Shown: positions 8,573-17,021 of the stretch, in pieces | Position numbering within the stretch: position 1 is the stretch's first letter | Layout of the letters: the number at the start of each line of letters is the position of its first letter | Assembly: GCA_012270995.1 (NCBI GenBank) | Contig: JAAXHG010000102.1 | Span: 1-41,550 of the forward strand | DNA: 41,550 bases | Direction: 5' to 3' | From: Vicinamibacteraceae bacterium | GTDB lineage: Bacteria; Acidobacteriota; Thermoanaerobaculia; Multivoradales; Multivoraceae | Notes under the pieces: model-generated | The model's input: the letters and a program-made list of their open reading frames with translations, nothing else | Told to the model about the DNA's origin: nothing | Databases searched by the model: none | Position numbers and translations under genes: made by a program

Positions 8573-10045
8573 TCAGCCCCCGCCGGCGGCGGCCGGACCG
8601 GCCGCTTCGCGAACGAGGCCACCCCCCAGGGCCAGGATGAGATCGGTCCGCGACTCGAGTTGCTGGCGGCGGGCGGCGAGTAGCTGCCGTTCCGCCTCGA
8701 AGGACGTCCGCTGGCTGTCCAGCACCTGCAGATAGCCCACCAGGCCCTGCCGGTACCGGCCCTCCGCCAAGCGTTCCGCCTCCCGGCTCTCGGTCGCCGC
8801 GCGCTCCAGCGCCTCGGTTCGCTCCGCCAGCATCCGTTCCGCCGCCAGACCCGACTCCACTTCCGCGAAGGCAGCGAGCGCCGCTTGCAACCAGTTCGCC
8901 TCCGCCGCCTCGAGACCCGCCGTCACCAGGTCCAGGCCGGCGCGGAGCCGACCACCCGAGAGCAGCGGCTGTAGCAATCCGGCAGCGAGGCTCCACACCG
9001 AGAAGTCACCGTCCAACAGGTCACCGAGCTCCCCACTCGAGGTTCCCGACGAACCGTCCAGCCTGAAGGTCGGGTACAGAGAACGGCGGGCGGCGCGAAT
9101 TCGCTGCGACGAAGCGATCGCACGGTACTCAGCCGCGCGCAGGTCCGGTCGTCGCCCCAGCAGGTCCGCCGGCACGCCCGTCGAGGGCAGTCGCGGCAGC
9201 GCCGGCAGACCCGGAGCCGCCTCGATCTCACCGGCCGGATAGCGGCCCAGCAGGACCTCCATCTGCCGGCGCAGCCCGTCGAGCGCCTGCTGCTGCGCCG
9301 CGAGGGAGGCCTCCACCGCGGCGATCTGGGCGCGCGCCTGCCGCACGTCGAGCGCGGTCGCGACGCCCCGCCTGTAGCGGGCCACGACCCGGTCGTGCGT
9401 CCGCTCCCGGCTCGCCAGCGTCCGCTCGAGAAGCTCCACCTGCTGCACCGCCTCGACCACGCCGAAGTACACCTTGGCGAGCTGGCCGGCGATCGAGAGG
9501 CGCGCTCCCTCCAGATCGGCCTCACCCGCCGCCGCCTCGGCCAGCGACGCGGCCGTCAGCGCGCGAAGCCGGCCCCAGAGATCGATCTCCCAGCGCACGT
9601 TCAGCGCCAGGCCGTAGGAGGTGAAGGAGAAGCTCCGCACTCCGCCCGGCTCGAAACCCGGTATCGGGATCGGGATCGCCTCGGTCAGACCGCTCTGCGC
9701 GGTGTTCTGCCTGCGCCGTGCAGGGTCCAGAGCCGCTTCCAGTTCCGGTCGCCGAGCCGCGCCGTCGAGCCGCGCCTGGGCGAAGGCCGTCTCGACGTTC
9801 GACGCGGCCGCCCGCAGGCTCGCGTTGTGCTCCAGTCCTTCGAGGATGAACTGCGACAGCAGCGGATCGCGGAACTCACTCCACCAGTCCGACGCGACCT
9901 GCGAAGAACCGACCGGCGCGCTTCCCTCGCCCGCCCCATCGCCGTACTCGGACGGCACCGGCGCTTGCAGAGTCGGTGGCGTGCCCGCGACGCTGCAGCC
10001 GAGCCAGAGGATCAGAGCGGAGGCCAGCAGGAACGACCGGAGCAT
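8573..10045 (-). CDS. TolC/NodT-family outer membrane factor lipoprotein
   Basis: A 490-residue outer-membrane channel of the tripartite pump. The signal peptide ends in the lipobox ILWLGC (Cys17). Two repeated alpha-helical halves follow, each rich in Ala, Leu, Glu and Arg, with the NodT-type GRRPDLRAAEYRAIAS motif at about residues 291-306 and GLVGYLQVLDSQRT near 438-451. The length is typical. It is the first gene of the operon TolC-adaptor-RND-amidohydrolase and starts only about 40 bases from the divergent amidase gene, so promoters for both must overlap the short intergenic space or lie within coding sequence. Confidence 0.9.
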   Translation of the reverse strand: MLRSFLLASALILWLGCSVAGTPPTLQAPVPSEYGDGAGEGSAPVGSSQVASDWWSEFRDPLLSQFILEGLEHNASLRAAASNVETAFAQARLDGAARRPELEAALDPARRRQNTAQSGLTEAIPIPIPGFEPGGVRSFSFTSYGLALNVRWEIDLWGRLRALTAASLAEAAAGEADLEGARLSIAGQLAKVYFGVVEAVQQVELLERTLASRERTHDRVVARYRRGVATALDVRQARAQIAAVEASLAAQQQALDGLRRQMEVLLGRYPAGEIEAAPGLPALPRLPSTGVPADLLGRRPDLRAAEYRAIASSQRIRAARRSLYPTFRLDGSSGTSSGELGDLLDGDFSVWSLAAGLLQPLLSGGRLRAGLDLVTAGLEAAEANWLQAALAAFAEVESGLAAERMLAERTEALERAATESREAERLAEGRYRQGLVGYLQVLDSQRTSFEAERQLLAARRQQLESRTDLILALGGGLVREAAGPAAAGGG

Positions 10046-10087
10046 CCGGCGATGCTACTAGCGCCCCGATCGGCTAGCGTCTTCCAA

Positions 10088-11152
10088 GTGACTCCTTCGG
10101 AACGTCGCCGCGTCGACCGGCAGCTCCGGCTCGACCTGATCGAAGCGGCGGTGCGCGAGAACGAGGCCGAACTCGGACGGACTGCCCCGGAGCCCGCACG
10201 GAGCCGCGGCCCGAGGCGCCGTCCGCGACGCCGTTTCCCGCCCTGGAGCCTGCTCCTCCTGGCGCCGGTCGCCGCCGCCGCCGGACTCGGCTACCTGGAG
10301 TTGAAGCGCCCCGACGTGGACTTCCCACCCGATCCGCCGGTCGAAGCGGCGCCGCCCGAGCCCGAAGTCCGGTTCACCCAACCTCCGGAGTCCCTCGACC
10401 TCGACGTCTTCCCGCTCCCCATCAGGAAGATCGTGCTCGATCCGGGACACGGCGGCTCCGCTACCGGCACGACCGGCGGCGGATTGACCGAGAAGGACCT
10501 CGCGCTCGACATCGCGGGTCGGCTGCACGAGCTGCTTGCCGACCGCTACCGGGTCGCGATGACCCGCGAGGCGGACATCGATGTCGAGCTCGATCGTCGT
10601 TCCGCTATCGCCAACCGGGCCGAAGCCGATCTGTTCGTCTCGATTCACGTGAACTGGCTGCCCCGGAACCAGACCTGCGGCGTCGAGACCTACTACCTCG
10701 GCCCCACCGACGACCCCGAACTCGCCGCGCTCGCCGAGCGGGAAAACGCCGAGGCCCACGGCTACTCCCTGGCCGACCTGCGCCGGCTCCTCGACGGCGT
10801 CTACGCGCAGGCCATGCAGGACGAGAGCCGAACTCTCGCTGACGCGGTTCAGGCCGCCCTGTTCGAACGACTGCGGACGTCCAACCCGGGGCTGCGGAAT
10901 CGCGGCGTGAAGTCGGCGCCCTTCGTGGTCCTGATCGACGCCCAGATGCCGGCCATCCTCGCCGAGGTGTCCTGTCTTTCCGACGCCGACGAGATCGAGC
11001 GACTGCACGAGGACGACTACCTCCAGTCGATCGCCGAAGCCCTCGATGACGGCATCCGCAACTACGCCGACTCGCATCTCCGCTCCTCTCGGCCTCCCGC
11101 CGGAGATCCGGCGCTAAGCTCCGCGCCGGCGGAGAGTCCGGGGGAGCCGTGA
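10088..11152 (+). CDS. Membrane-anchored N-acetylmuramoyl-L-alanine amidase
   Basis: A 354-residue zinc amidase (Amidase_3 fold) that cleaves the amide between muramic acid and L-Ala in peptidoglycan. VLDPGHGG gives the first zinc His (about 121), GLTEKDLAL the zinc Glu (about 135), SIHVNW the second His (about 187), and ILAEVSCLSD the catalytic Glu (about 293). The N-terminus is not a cleavable signal: about 50 charged residues, a basic stretch (38-49), then one TM helix (53-71) and a Pro-rich linker. This places the catalytic domain in the periplasm and the tail in the cytoplasm. No AMIN domain is present. An alternative ATG at 10052 would add 12 residues. It overlaps the downstream actin gene by four bases, a strong hint of joint function. 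Confidence 0.85.
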   Translation: MTPSERRRVDRQLRLDLIEAAVRENEAELGRTAPEPARSRGPRRRPRRRFPPWSLLLLAPVAAAAGLGYLELKRPDVDFPPDPPVEAAPPEPEVRFTQPPESLDLDVFPLPIRKIVLDPGHGGSATGTTGGGLTEKDLALDIAGRLHELLADRYRVAMTREADIDVELDRRSAIANRAEADLFVSIHVNWLPRNQTCGVETYYLGPTDDPELAALAERENAEAHGYSLADLRRLLDGVYAQAMQDESRTLADAVQAALFERLRTSNPGLRNRGVKSAPFVVLIDAQMPAILAEVSCLSDADEIERLHEDDYLQSIAEALDDGIRNYADSHLRSSRPPAGDPALSSAPAESPGEP

Positions 11153-12183
11153 GCAGCACCACGTCGAACGAGAACGTCCTCAAGGTGGGCATCGACCTGG
11201 GCACCTCGAGGAGTTCGATCTCGGCCGCGAACGGCCAGCGCCACATGGTGCAGAGCTACGTCGGCTGGCCTCGGGACATGGTGGCGAGGAAGGTGCTTGG
11301 GCGCGACGTGCTCGTAGGGGCCGAAGCACTGGAGCACCGCCCCATGCTCAACCTGCGCCGGCCGCTGGAGCGGGGCCTGATCAAGGAGGGATCGGCACAG
11401 GACGAGAAGGCCGTTCGCGAACTGGTCAAACGGCTGCTGGAACTGGCGGCGCCGCCCGGCCAGGGGCCGATACCGGCGATCCACGCCGTCGTCGGCGTTC
11501 CCGCCGAGACCCTCCGCGTCAACCGGCAGAACCTGCGACGCATCCTGACCGGCCAGGTCGCCAGCACGATGGTCGTTTCCGAACCGTTCGCCGTCGCCTA
11601 TGGGCTCGACGCGCTGGTCCACACGATGGTCATCGACATCGGCGCCGGCACGACCGACTTCTGCGTCCTGATGGGCCGCTTTCCGACCGAGGACGACCAG
11701 CGCACCCTGAACGCCGCCGGCGACGCCGTGGACCAACACCTGCACGGCCTGATCGAAGAGCGCTACCCCGACGCGTCGGTCTCGATCCACATGGTGCGGG
11801 CCTGGAAGGAGCGCCACTCCTTCGTCGGCGAGAGCGCCCCGGTCGTGGTCGAGGTGCCGGTGCACGGAAAGCCGACGCGGATTGACATCACGGAGCCGTT
11901 GCGACGCGCCTGCGAGAGTCTGCTGGAGCCCCTGCGCGAGACCATGCTCGACCTGGTCGCACGGGTCGAGCCCGAGTACCAGAGCCGGATCCGCAACAAC
12001 GTGATCCTCACCGGCGGCTCCGGACTCATCCGCGGTCTCGGCGCCGAGCTTCAGCACGCCCTCGGCGAACTCGGCGGCGGCCGCGTACGGGTCGTCAAGG
12101 ACCCGGTCTTCGTCGGCTCCGACGGCGGCCTGAGCCTGGCCAGGGACGCCGACGAGCAGTACTGGAAGCGTCTCGCCGTCTAG
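11149..12183 (+). CDS. MamK-type actin-like filament protein
   Basis: A 344-residue actin-fold ATPase. Phosphate-1 is GIDLGTSRSS (14-23), phosphate-2 is VIDIGAGTTDF (about 161-171), and the adenosine motif is LTGGSGLIRGL (about 286-296). Beyond these general actin motifs it follows magnetosome MamK from memory through SYVGWPRDMVARKVLGRDV, LNLRRPLERGLI, VSEPFAVAYGLD and the C-terminal EQYWKRL, and it is closer to MamK than to MreB or ParM. MamK forms cytoplasmic filaments that position magnetosomes; no other magnetosome gene is seen here. The GTG start overlaps the amidase stop by four bases and a hairpin ends the unit. I infer a filament that works with a cell-wall hydrolase or positions an unknown cargo. 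Confidence 0.85.
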   Translation: MSSTTSNENVLKVGIDLGTSRSSISAANGQRHMVQSYVGWPRDMVARKVLGRDVLVGAEALEHRPMLNLRRPLERGLIKEGSAQDEKAVRELVKRLLELAAPPGQGPIPAIHAVVGVPAETLRVNRQNLRRILTGQVASTMVVSEPFAVAYGLDALVHTMVIDIGAGTTDFCVLMGRFPTEDDQRTLNAAGDAVDQHLHGLIEERYPDASVSIHMVRAWKERHSFVGESAPVVVEVPVHGKPTRIDITEPLRRACESLLEPLRETMLDLVARVEPEYQSRIRNNVILTGGSGLIRGLGAELQHALGELGGGRVRVVKDPVFVGSDGGLSLARDADEQYWKRLAV

Positions 12184-12186
12184 GAT

Positions 12187-12228
12187 CGTGCGCCGCGGAA
12201 CGGAGCGGAGCGAGTTCCGAGGCGCACG
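12187..12228. terminator. Hairpin between convergent genes
   Basis: CGTGCGCC (12187-12194) pairs with GGCGCACG (12221-12228), and CGGAAC (12196-12201) with GTTCCG (12214-12219), separated by one G-A mismatch and closed by a 12-base loop. It starts four bases after the actin-like gene stop and lies in the gap to the convergent HAD gene. No T-run is seen, so factor-independent termination is uncertain. Confidence 0.5.
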
Positions 12229-12285
12229 CTGCTGGTGAGGTGGGGGCTGGGGCCAAACACGGAGCCTGCGACAGGTTTGGCGGCT

Positions 12286-13041
12286 CTAGGGCCGGCCCGG
12301 CAGCAGAGCCGCGAGTTCGGCGAGATCAGCCACCTTGGGGCAGTCGACCTCCGGCCAGTCGTTCCATGGATCGAGCAGAACCGCGTGGACGCCGGCCGCG
12401 CGGGCCCCGACCACGTCCGCCGCATACAGATCGCCTACGTGAACGGTGCTGTCCGGCCGGGCGCCGATCGTCTCGAGAGCCACGTGGAAGATCCGTGGAT
12501 CCGGCTTCTCGAAACCGACCACCGACGAGTCGATCAGCGCGTCGAAGAGCTGCGCGAAGCCGATCGATTCGACGTTCCGTCTCATGCTGCCGTCCGAGTT
12601 GCTGACCACGACCATGCGGTAGCCAAGCGACCGGATCCGCTCCAGCGCCACCCTCCTGCCCGGCAGGCGCCGGTTCCAGAGCAGGTCGTTCCGGCCTGGC
12701 ACGAAGAGACGCTCAGCGAGCGCGGTGGCCATCTCCTTCAGTTCGACACCATCGGAGCAGTCCGCCGGCAACCCGGAGAGGATGGCCTCCAGGTAGAAAC
12801 GGAAGGCTGAGCCGCCCTCCGTCGACCTCCCCCCGGCAAGAGCCGCCGAGAGCGCCGGGCGGGCGGCCGCCTCCGCTCGCTCCAAATGGCTCCCCGCGCA
12901 CATCAGGCCCAGGTCGGCCGCCACCGCGGCCACGCGGTCGAAGTCCATCGACAGGAACGTGTTCCCCGCGTCGAAGAAGATCGTGTCGAGTTCCGCCCAG
13001 GAGACTGCACCAGTGGTCGTCACGGCGGCATAGTGTGTCAC
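12286..13041 (-). CDS. HAD-superfamily hydrolase
   Basis: A 251-residue haloacid-dehalogenase-fold hydrolase with a helical cap (subclass IA). Motif I is FFDAGNT near residues 22-28: the nucleophile Asp is present but the usual second Asp is Gly, a variant seen in some HADs. Motif II is VVSNSDG, motif III the Lys of GFEKPDPRIF, and motif IV HVGDLYAADVVGA. These last two are typical of phosphoglycolate-phosphatase-like and REG-2-like members. It is probably a small-molecule phosphatase; the substrate is unknown. Start codons are weak: GTG at 13041 is used, TTG at 13044 or GTG at 13020 are possible, and no clear ribosome site is visible. It is a single gene, divergent from the di-heme peroxidase gene. 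Confidence 0.82.
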   Translation of the reverse strand: MTHYAAVTTTGAVSWAELDTIFFDAGNTFLSMDFDRVAAVAADLGLMCAGSHLERAEAAARPALSAALAGGRSTEGGSAFRFYLEAILSGLPADCSDGVELKEMATALAERLFVPGRNDLLWNRRLPGRRVALERIRSLGYRMVVVSNSDGSMRRNVESIGFAQLFDALIDSSVVGFEKPDPRIFHVALETIGARPDSTVHVGDLYAADVVGARAAGVHAVLLDPWNDWPEVDCPKVADLAELAALLPGRP

Positions 13042-13115
13042 CAAGGCAATCGTCTATTCTCGGCATGTCAGGGACCGAAAGCGCGTGCCGTCACGGCGCC
13101 AAGCGGAGGACGACC

Positions 13116-14246
13116 ATGAAGAGAACAAGGGTGACCCGCCGGCTGAGTGCCGGCGTCGCAACCGCTTTCCTGCTCGGCACGGCGGCTGTGGCACAGGATC
13201 CGCCGGAGGGACTGGATCATCTCGGCACCGACCTGTTCGCGGAGCTGCTGTTCAACAACCAGGGGACCGACTTCGCGATCGCGTGTTCGGTGTGTCACGC
13301 CCTGGGCGAGTCGGTGGCCGGCAAAGCGGAGCGCTTCTACGCCGACCACACGCCCACCAGCCTGACCGCGGGGCGCGAGACTACCGACCGCAACGCCCAG
13401 ACCCTGGCCGGCGTCCACCGGGCCGAAGTGTTCGGCTGGGACGGCGCCTGGGACTCGATGGAGGACATGATCCTCGAGAAGCTGATCGGCAAGCAGTACG
13501 GCTGGAAGCCCGGAGCGCGTGCCGAGGCGCTCGACAACGCGACCTACGTGCTGCTCGACGAAGGTCACAACGCGATCTCGGGTGTGCCGTACGTCGAGCA
13601 GTTCCAGCAGGTCTACGGTCTCGACCTGGAATCGCTGGAGCCCCTGGAAGTCGCGGCGGCCGGCGCCCGCGCCCTGGCGGACTACACCAGGACGCTCGAC
13701 TTCTCGATGACCTCCCGCTGGGACGCGTTCACCGAGCAGAATCGTTTCCGCACCGCGCCGAACCCGGACGAGGACATCATGAACTACGCGGCGGTCATCG
13801 AGAGCCGCATCTTCAACCAGGAAGGGCGGAACCTGATCCGACGGCCGGAAGGATTCACCGAATCCGCGTACGAGGGCTTCAAGACGTTCTTCCGCGTCTT
13901 CGACGTCGAATCGGTCGGCAACTGCATCCGTTGCCACGTGCCACCCACGTTCAGCGACTATTCCCTCCACGCCACCGGCAGCGGGAACTTCAAGACCCCG
14001 CCGCTCAGGAACCTGCCGCGTACCGATCCGTACCTTCATGACGGCAGCGCGGCCACTCTGGAGGACGCGCTCCGACACCACATGGGGCTGGTCGAGGCGG
14101 CCCGCGCCGAAGAGGAAGGCGTCGACCCGCTGTTCGGCGAAATCCGGATCTCCGAGGCCGACATCGAGCCGCTGGTCCAGTTCCTCCTGATGCTGGACGA
14201 AGTGGACCCCGCCGACTTCCGCTACTACCTGATCAACTTCGAGTGA
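13116..14246 (+). CDS. Periplasmic di-heme cytochrome c peroxidase/MauG-like protein
   Basis: A 376-residue exported protein with signal peptide (MKRTRVTRRLS, hydrophobic core, cleavage near AVAQ). Two c-type heme sites are present: CSVCH at about residues 53-57 and CIRCH at about 271-275. C-terminal FKTPPLRNLPRTDPYLHDGS is the conserved heme-ligand/substrate region of bacterial di-heme peroxidases and MauG relatives. The family reduces H2O2 or performs oxidative modification in the periplasm; the actual substrate is unknown. A GGAGG ribosome site precedes the ATG at 13116, which also gives the correct signal peptide. The next gene overlaps by four bases and encodes another exported protein, suggesting a functional pair. 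Confidence 0.85.
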   Translation: MKRTRVTRRLSAGVATAFLLGTAAVAQDPPEGLDHLGTDLFAELLFNNQGTDFAIACSVCHALGESVAGKAERFYADHTPTSLTAGRETTDRNAQTLAGVHRAEVFGWDGAWDSMEDMILEKLIGKQYGWKPGARAEALDNATYVLLDEGHNAISGVPYVEQFQQVYGLDLESLEPLEVAAAGARALADYTRTLDFSMTSRWDAFTEQNRFRTAPNPDEDIMNYAAVIESRIFNQEGRNLIRRPEGFTESAYEGFKTFFRVFDVESVGNCIRCHVPPTFSDYSLHATGSGNFKTPPLRNLPRTDPYLHDGSAATLEDALRHHMGLVEAARAEEEGVDPLFGEIRISEADIEPLVQFLLMLDEVDPADFRYYLINFE

Positions 14247-14908
14247 GCACGGAACGGCCGGCTGCCTGTGCCGGGCTCCTCCTCGCCGGGCTGCTGCTCG
14301 CAGTGCCCCTCGGGGCCGAACCCGCGATGGAACGTACGGACGGGCTGCCGCCCCGCCTGCCGGACTGGCTCGGCGCCCTGCTCGATCCGTCCGGCTATCG
14401 CGTCGTCCGGGACGACGGCGAGCCGGTCGAGTTCTGGTTCCCTCCCGCCTTGCCGATGCAGGATCCCTCGGCCGAACTCGGGGTCGAGTATTCCACCCTG
14501 CCCCCGGGCGGCTTGGTCGGGATCGTGCGCACGACCGGACCGTGGAGCACCTACAAGGCGCAGATCGTGCCGCCTGGCACCTACACGCTGCGGTACGCGG
14601 TGCAGCCGGCCGACGGCGACCACACGGGACAGACCTGGTTCCGCGACTTCCTGATTCTCATCCCGGTCGCTCTCGACAGTTTCGATCCCTACGGCTTCCC
14701 GGAGCAGGAGCACCTGGTTACGGCCAGCATCACGATCATCGAGGGCGCCACTCATCCGATGACGATGGCGCTGTTCCAAAGCTACGACGGCATGGACGCG
14801 GCGGGCATGTTCTGGAACGACCTCGATCAGCCGACGCTGGCCGTGCCCCTCGGCGACGTGACCCTCGGGCTCGTGATCGAAGGCCAGGGCGAGGAAGTGC
14901 CGCTGTAG
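14243..14908 (+). CDS. Exported protein of unknown function, partner of di-heme protein
   Basis: A 221-residue protein with an N-terminal signal peptide (hydrophobic segment about residues 9-24, cleavage near LGAEP). I do not recognise the family. The mature part is predicted mostly beta, with alternating segments such as TLPPGGLVGIVRT, YKAQIVPPGTYTLRYAVQPADGDHTGQTW and VPLGDVTLGLVIEGQG, and it has no Cys. The PPGTYTLRY-type pattern recalls Ig-like or carbohydrate-binding-like envelope proteins that follow cytochrome genes. The GTG start overlaps the peroxidase stop (14243-14246), so the two are probably made together and meet in the periplasm. Confidence 0.7.
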   Translation: MSTERPAACAGLLLAGLLLAVPLGAEPAMERTDGLPPRLPDWLGALLDPSGYRVVRDDGEPVEFWFPPALPMQDPSAELGVEYSTLPPGGLVGIVRTTGPWSTYKAQIVPPGTYTLRYAVQPADGDHTGQTWFRDFLILIPVALDSFDPYGFPEQEHLVTASITIIEGATHPMTMALFQSYDGMDAAGMFWNDLDQPTLAVPLGDVTLGLVIEGQGEEVPL

Positions 14909-14914
14909 TTGCCG

Positions 14915-15787
14915 CTAGCGACTTCGCGTCAGCGGCACGAAGCGCACCGGGATCACCCGGGTCCGCTCCACCGATCCGTCCGCCTGCTTCTCCAGCACCT
15001 GCAGTTCCTGGCGGCCGCCATCGGGCCCTACCGGCAGCACCAGCCGGCCGCCGACGGCCAACTGGTCGACCAGGGGCTGCGGCACATGGTCCGGCGCCGC
15101 CGTGACGACGATCGCGTCGAACGGCGCCTCGTCGGGCCAACCCAGGTAGCCGTCGCCGATCCGGGTCGTCACGTTCTCGTACCCGGCCGCATCGAGCGCC
15201 GCCGCAGCCCGCAGCCCGAGTGGCTCCACGATCTCGATCGTGAACACATGATCCGCGATCTCCGCCAGCACCGCGGCCTGGTAGCCCGAGCCGGTGCCGA
15301 TCTCGAGCACCTTGTCCTCCGGGGCTGGCTCCGCGAGTTCGGTCATCAGCGCCACGATGTAGGGCTGGGAGATCGTCTGCCGCCAGCCGATCCCGAGCGG
15401 CGAGTCGCGGTAGGCCCACTCGCGGATCTCCTCCGGCACGAACAGGTGACGTTCGACCTTCCCCATCGCGTCGACCACGCGCACGTCCAGCACCGGCGGC
15501 CGGCCGTCGCGGGGTTCGGAGATCGTGTCGCGCACCATCTGCCGCCGGAGCGCCGCGAAGTCGACCCGCTCCTGGGCCGAAACCGTACAACTCGCGGCGC
15601 CCACCGCGGCCGTCGCAGCGACACCGAACCACAGGCCCTGCGGCGCGCGCCGCCGAAGGGTCGCGTGTAGCCTTCGCCATCCTTCCCCGAGACCGCCTCC
15701 AGCCAAGAGGGCGCCAACGGAGGCGTCTCCCGGAGCCCCTGCACGCCGCCATCCCTTCCGCCCGCCGCCAACCGAGGTAGTCGTCAT
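14915..15787 (-). CDS. pcm: Exported protein-L-isoaspartate O-methyltransferase
   Basis: A 290-residue SAM-dependent methyltransferase that initiates repair of isoaspartyl residues. The canonical motifs are intact: RHLFVPEEIREWAYRDSPL, GWRQTISQPYIVALMTEL, SAM motif I VLEIGTGSGYQAAVLAEI, GDGYLGWPDEAPFDAIVVTAA and VPQPLVDQLAVGGRLVLPVG. Unlike cytosolic Pcm it carries about 70 extra N-terminal residues with a hydrophobic segment (LWFGVAATAAVGAASC, then VSAQE), indicating a membrane anchor or export signal. No internal start would remove it. How SAM would reach an exported enzyme is unclear; related exported homologues are known from other environmental bacteria. It is convergent with the preceding gene, with a six-base gap. 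Confidence 0.85.
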   Translation of the reverse strand: MTTTSVGGGRKGWRRAGAPGDASVGALLAGGGLGEGWRRLHATLRRRAPQGLWFGVAATAAVGAASCTVSAQERVDFAALRRQMVRDTISEPRDGRPPVLDVRVVDAMGKVERHLFVPEEIREWAYRDSPLGIGWRQTISQPYIVALMTELAEPAPEDKVLEIGTGSGYQAAVLAEIADHVFTIEIVEPLGLRAAAALDAAGYENVTTRIGDGYLGWPDEAPFDAIVVTAAPDHVPQPLVDQLAVGGRLVLPVGPDGGRQELQVLEKQADGSVERTRVIPVRFVPLTRSR

Positions 15788-15845
15788 CGCTCGCCCCCCA
15801 ACTCCGCCGAACCGTCTTCGGAACCGACCGGGCCTGCAAGCGTAC

Positions 15846-17012
15846 ATGGGGACACTGGCCTGCTCGAGCTCCGGCCTGGGCATGGTCCAGCTCCTCCTGC
15901 CCTGGTTGCTGATCAGCGCGCTCTCCCTTCCGGCCGTCCAGGTCGGCCCGCTGCAGGCGGCCGTCGGCCTTCCCGGCGTGATCATCATGCTCTGGGGCGG
16001 CGCCAGCGCCGACCGCACGGACGCCCGGACAACGCTGACCCGGGTGTTCGGAGCAGCGGCCCTCGTGCCCCTCGGGCTGATTCTGGTCCTTGAACTCGGA
16101 GAACTCAGCGTCTGGACCGTGACTGCCTGGGGACTCGGAATCAGCGCCGCCCTGTCGTTCTCCGGACCGGCCCAACAGTCCGTACTGAGCCGTATCGCGG
16201 GCCGGGATCTGCAGCGGGCCGTGACCGCTTCCACCGCCATCACGATGTTCACCACGATGATCGGAATCGCCGCAGCCGGTCAGCTCGACCGCATCGGCCT
16301 GCGACAGGTCTTGCTGGTTCAGTGCCTGTGTCTGGTCGCGGCGACGCTCTGGATCCGGAGGATCGGCGCCCACAGATCCGCCAACGACGGCCTCACGGAA
16401 CCCGCCTGGCGCCAGATCCGTGAGGGCTTCCGCGCCTCCTACCTCCAGCGTCCGGTCTTCCACGCGATGACGGTCAACTTCGTCTCCAGCATTTTCAACG
16501 CGGGCGGCTTCCTGACCGCCTTTCCCTTCATCGTCCGGGAGGTCTACGACGGCGACGCGGAACTGCTTTCGTGGCTGATGGTCGTCTTTTTCGCCGGCGC
16601 GGTCGTCTCGAACCTGATCATGCTCCGGTTCATGCCGTTCCAGAAGCCCGGCCGCTGGTTCATCCTGTTCCAACTCTCCCGCGTCGTCGTCCTTTTCCTG
16701 ATCTGGATCGAACCAGCCTGGTGGCTGGTCGTCACCGGAGTCGTCGCCTGGGGGCTCAACATGGGCGTCACCACCACCCTGGCCCGCGCCATCGTCCAGG
16801 AGGCCGCCGAGCCGCTTTCCCGCGGGCGCGTCATGTCCGTCTTCGGCATCAGCCTGCTCGGCGCTCCGCTGATCGGCGCCGTCATCCTGGGCTGGATCGT
16901 CGAGGAGTACGGCGCCCTGGCCGGCCTGGTCCCCGGCATGGCGGCGTCGGTGCTGCTGTTCGTCTACAGCATGGCGGCGACGGGGCTGTGGCGGTATCGG
17001 AGCGCGGCGTAG
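15846..17012 (+). CDS. MFS transporter
   Basis: A 388-residue major facilitator with about 11-12 hydrophobic segments, resembling the MFS_3/enterobactin-exporter-like group. The loop 2-3 motif is WGGASADRTDARTTLTR, a variant of the G-x-x-x-D-R signature. Later helices include MVVFFAGAVVSNLIMLRF and GISLLGAPLIGAVILGWIVE. The ATG at 15846 would begin inside what aligns with TM1; the same frame is open upstream (NRPGLQAY before the Met), so the true start may be a non-standard codon slightly upstream. It is divergent from the methyltransferase gene. The substrate is not inferable. Confidence 0.8.
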   Translation: MGTLACSSSGLGMVQLLLPWLLISALSLPAVQVGPLQAAVGLPGVIIMLWGGASADRTDARTTLTRVFGAAALVPLGLILVLELGELSVWTVTAWGLGISAALSFSGPAQQSVLSRIAGRDLQRAVTASTAITMFTTMIGIAAAGQLDRIGLRQVLLVQCLCLVAATLWIRRIGAHRSANDGLTEPAWRQIREGFRASYLQRPVFHAMTVNFVSSIFNAGGFLTAFPFIVREVYDGDAELLSWLMVVFFAGAVVSNLIMLRFMPFQKPGRWFILFQLSRVVVLFLIWIEPAWWLVVTGVVAWGLNMGVTTTLARAIVQEAAEPLSRGRVMSVFGISLLGAPLIGAVILGWIVEEYGALAGLVPGMAASVLLFVYSMAATGLWRYRSAA

Positions 17013-17021
17013 CCGACCCGC

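Noticed and set aside
11149..12183. Possible magnetosome gene island
   Set aside because: Only the MamK-like gene is present; no mamA, mamB, mamE, mamI, mamM or similar gene is seen in the window.
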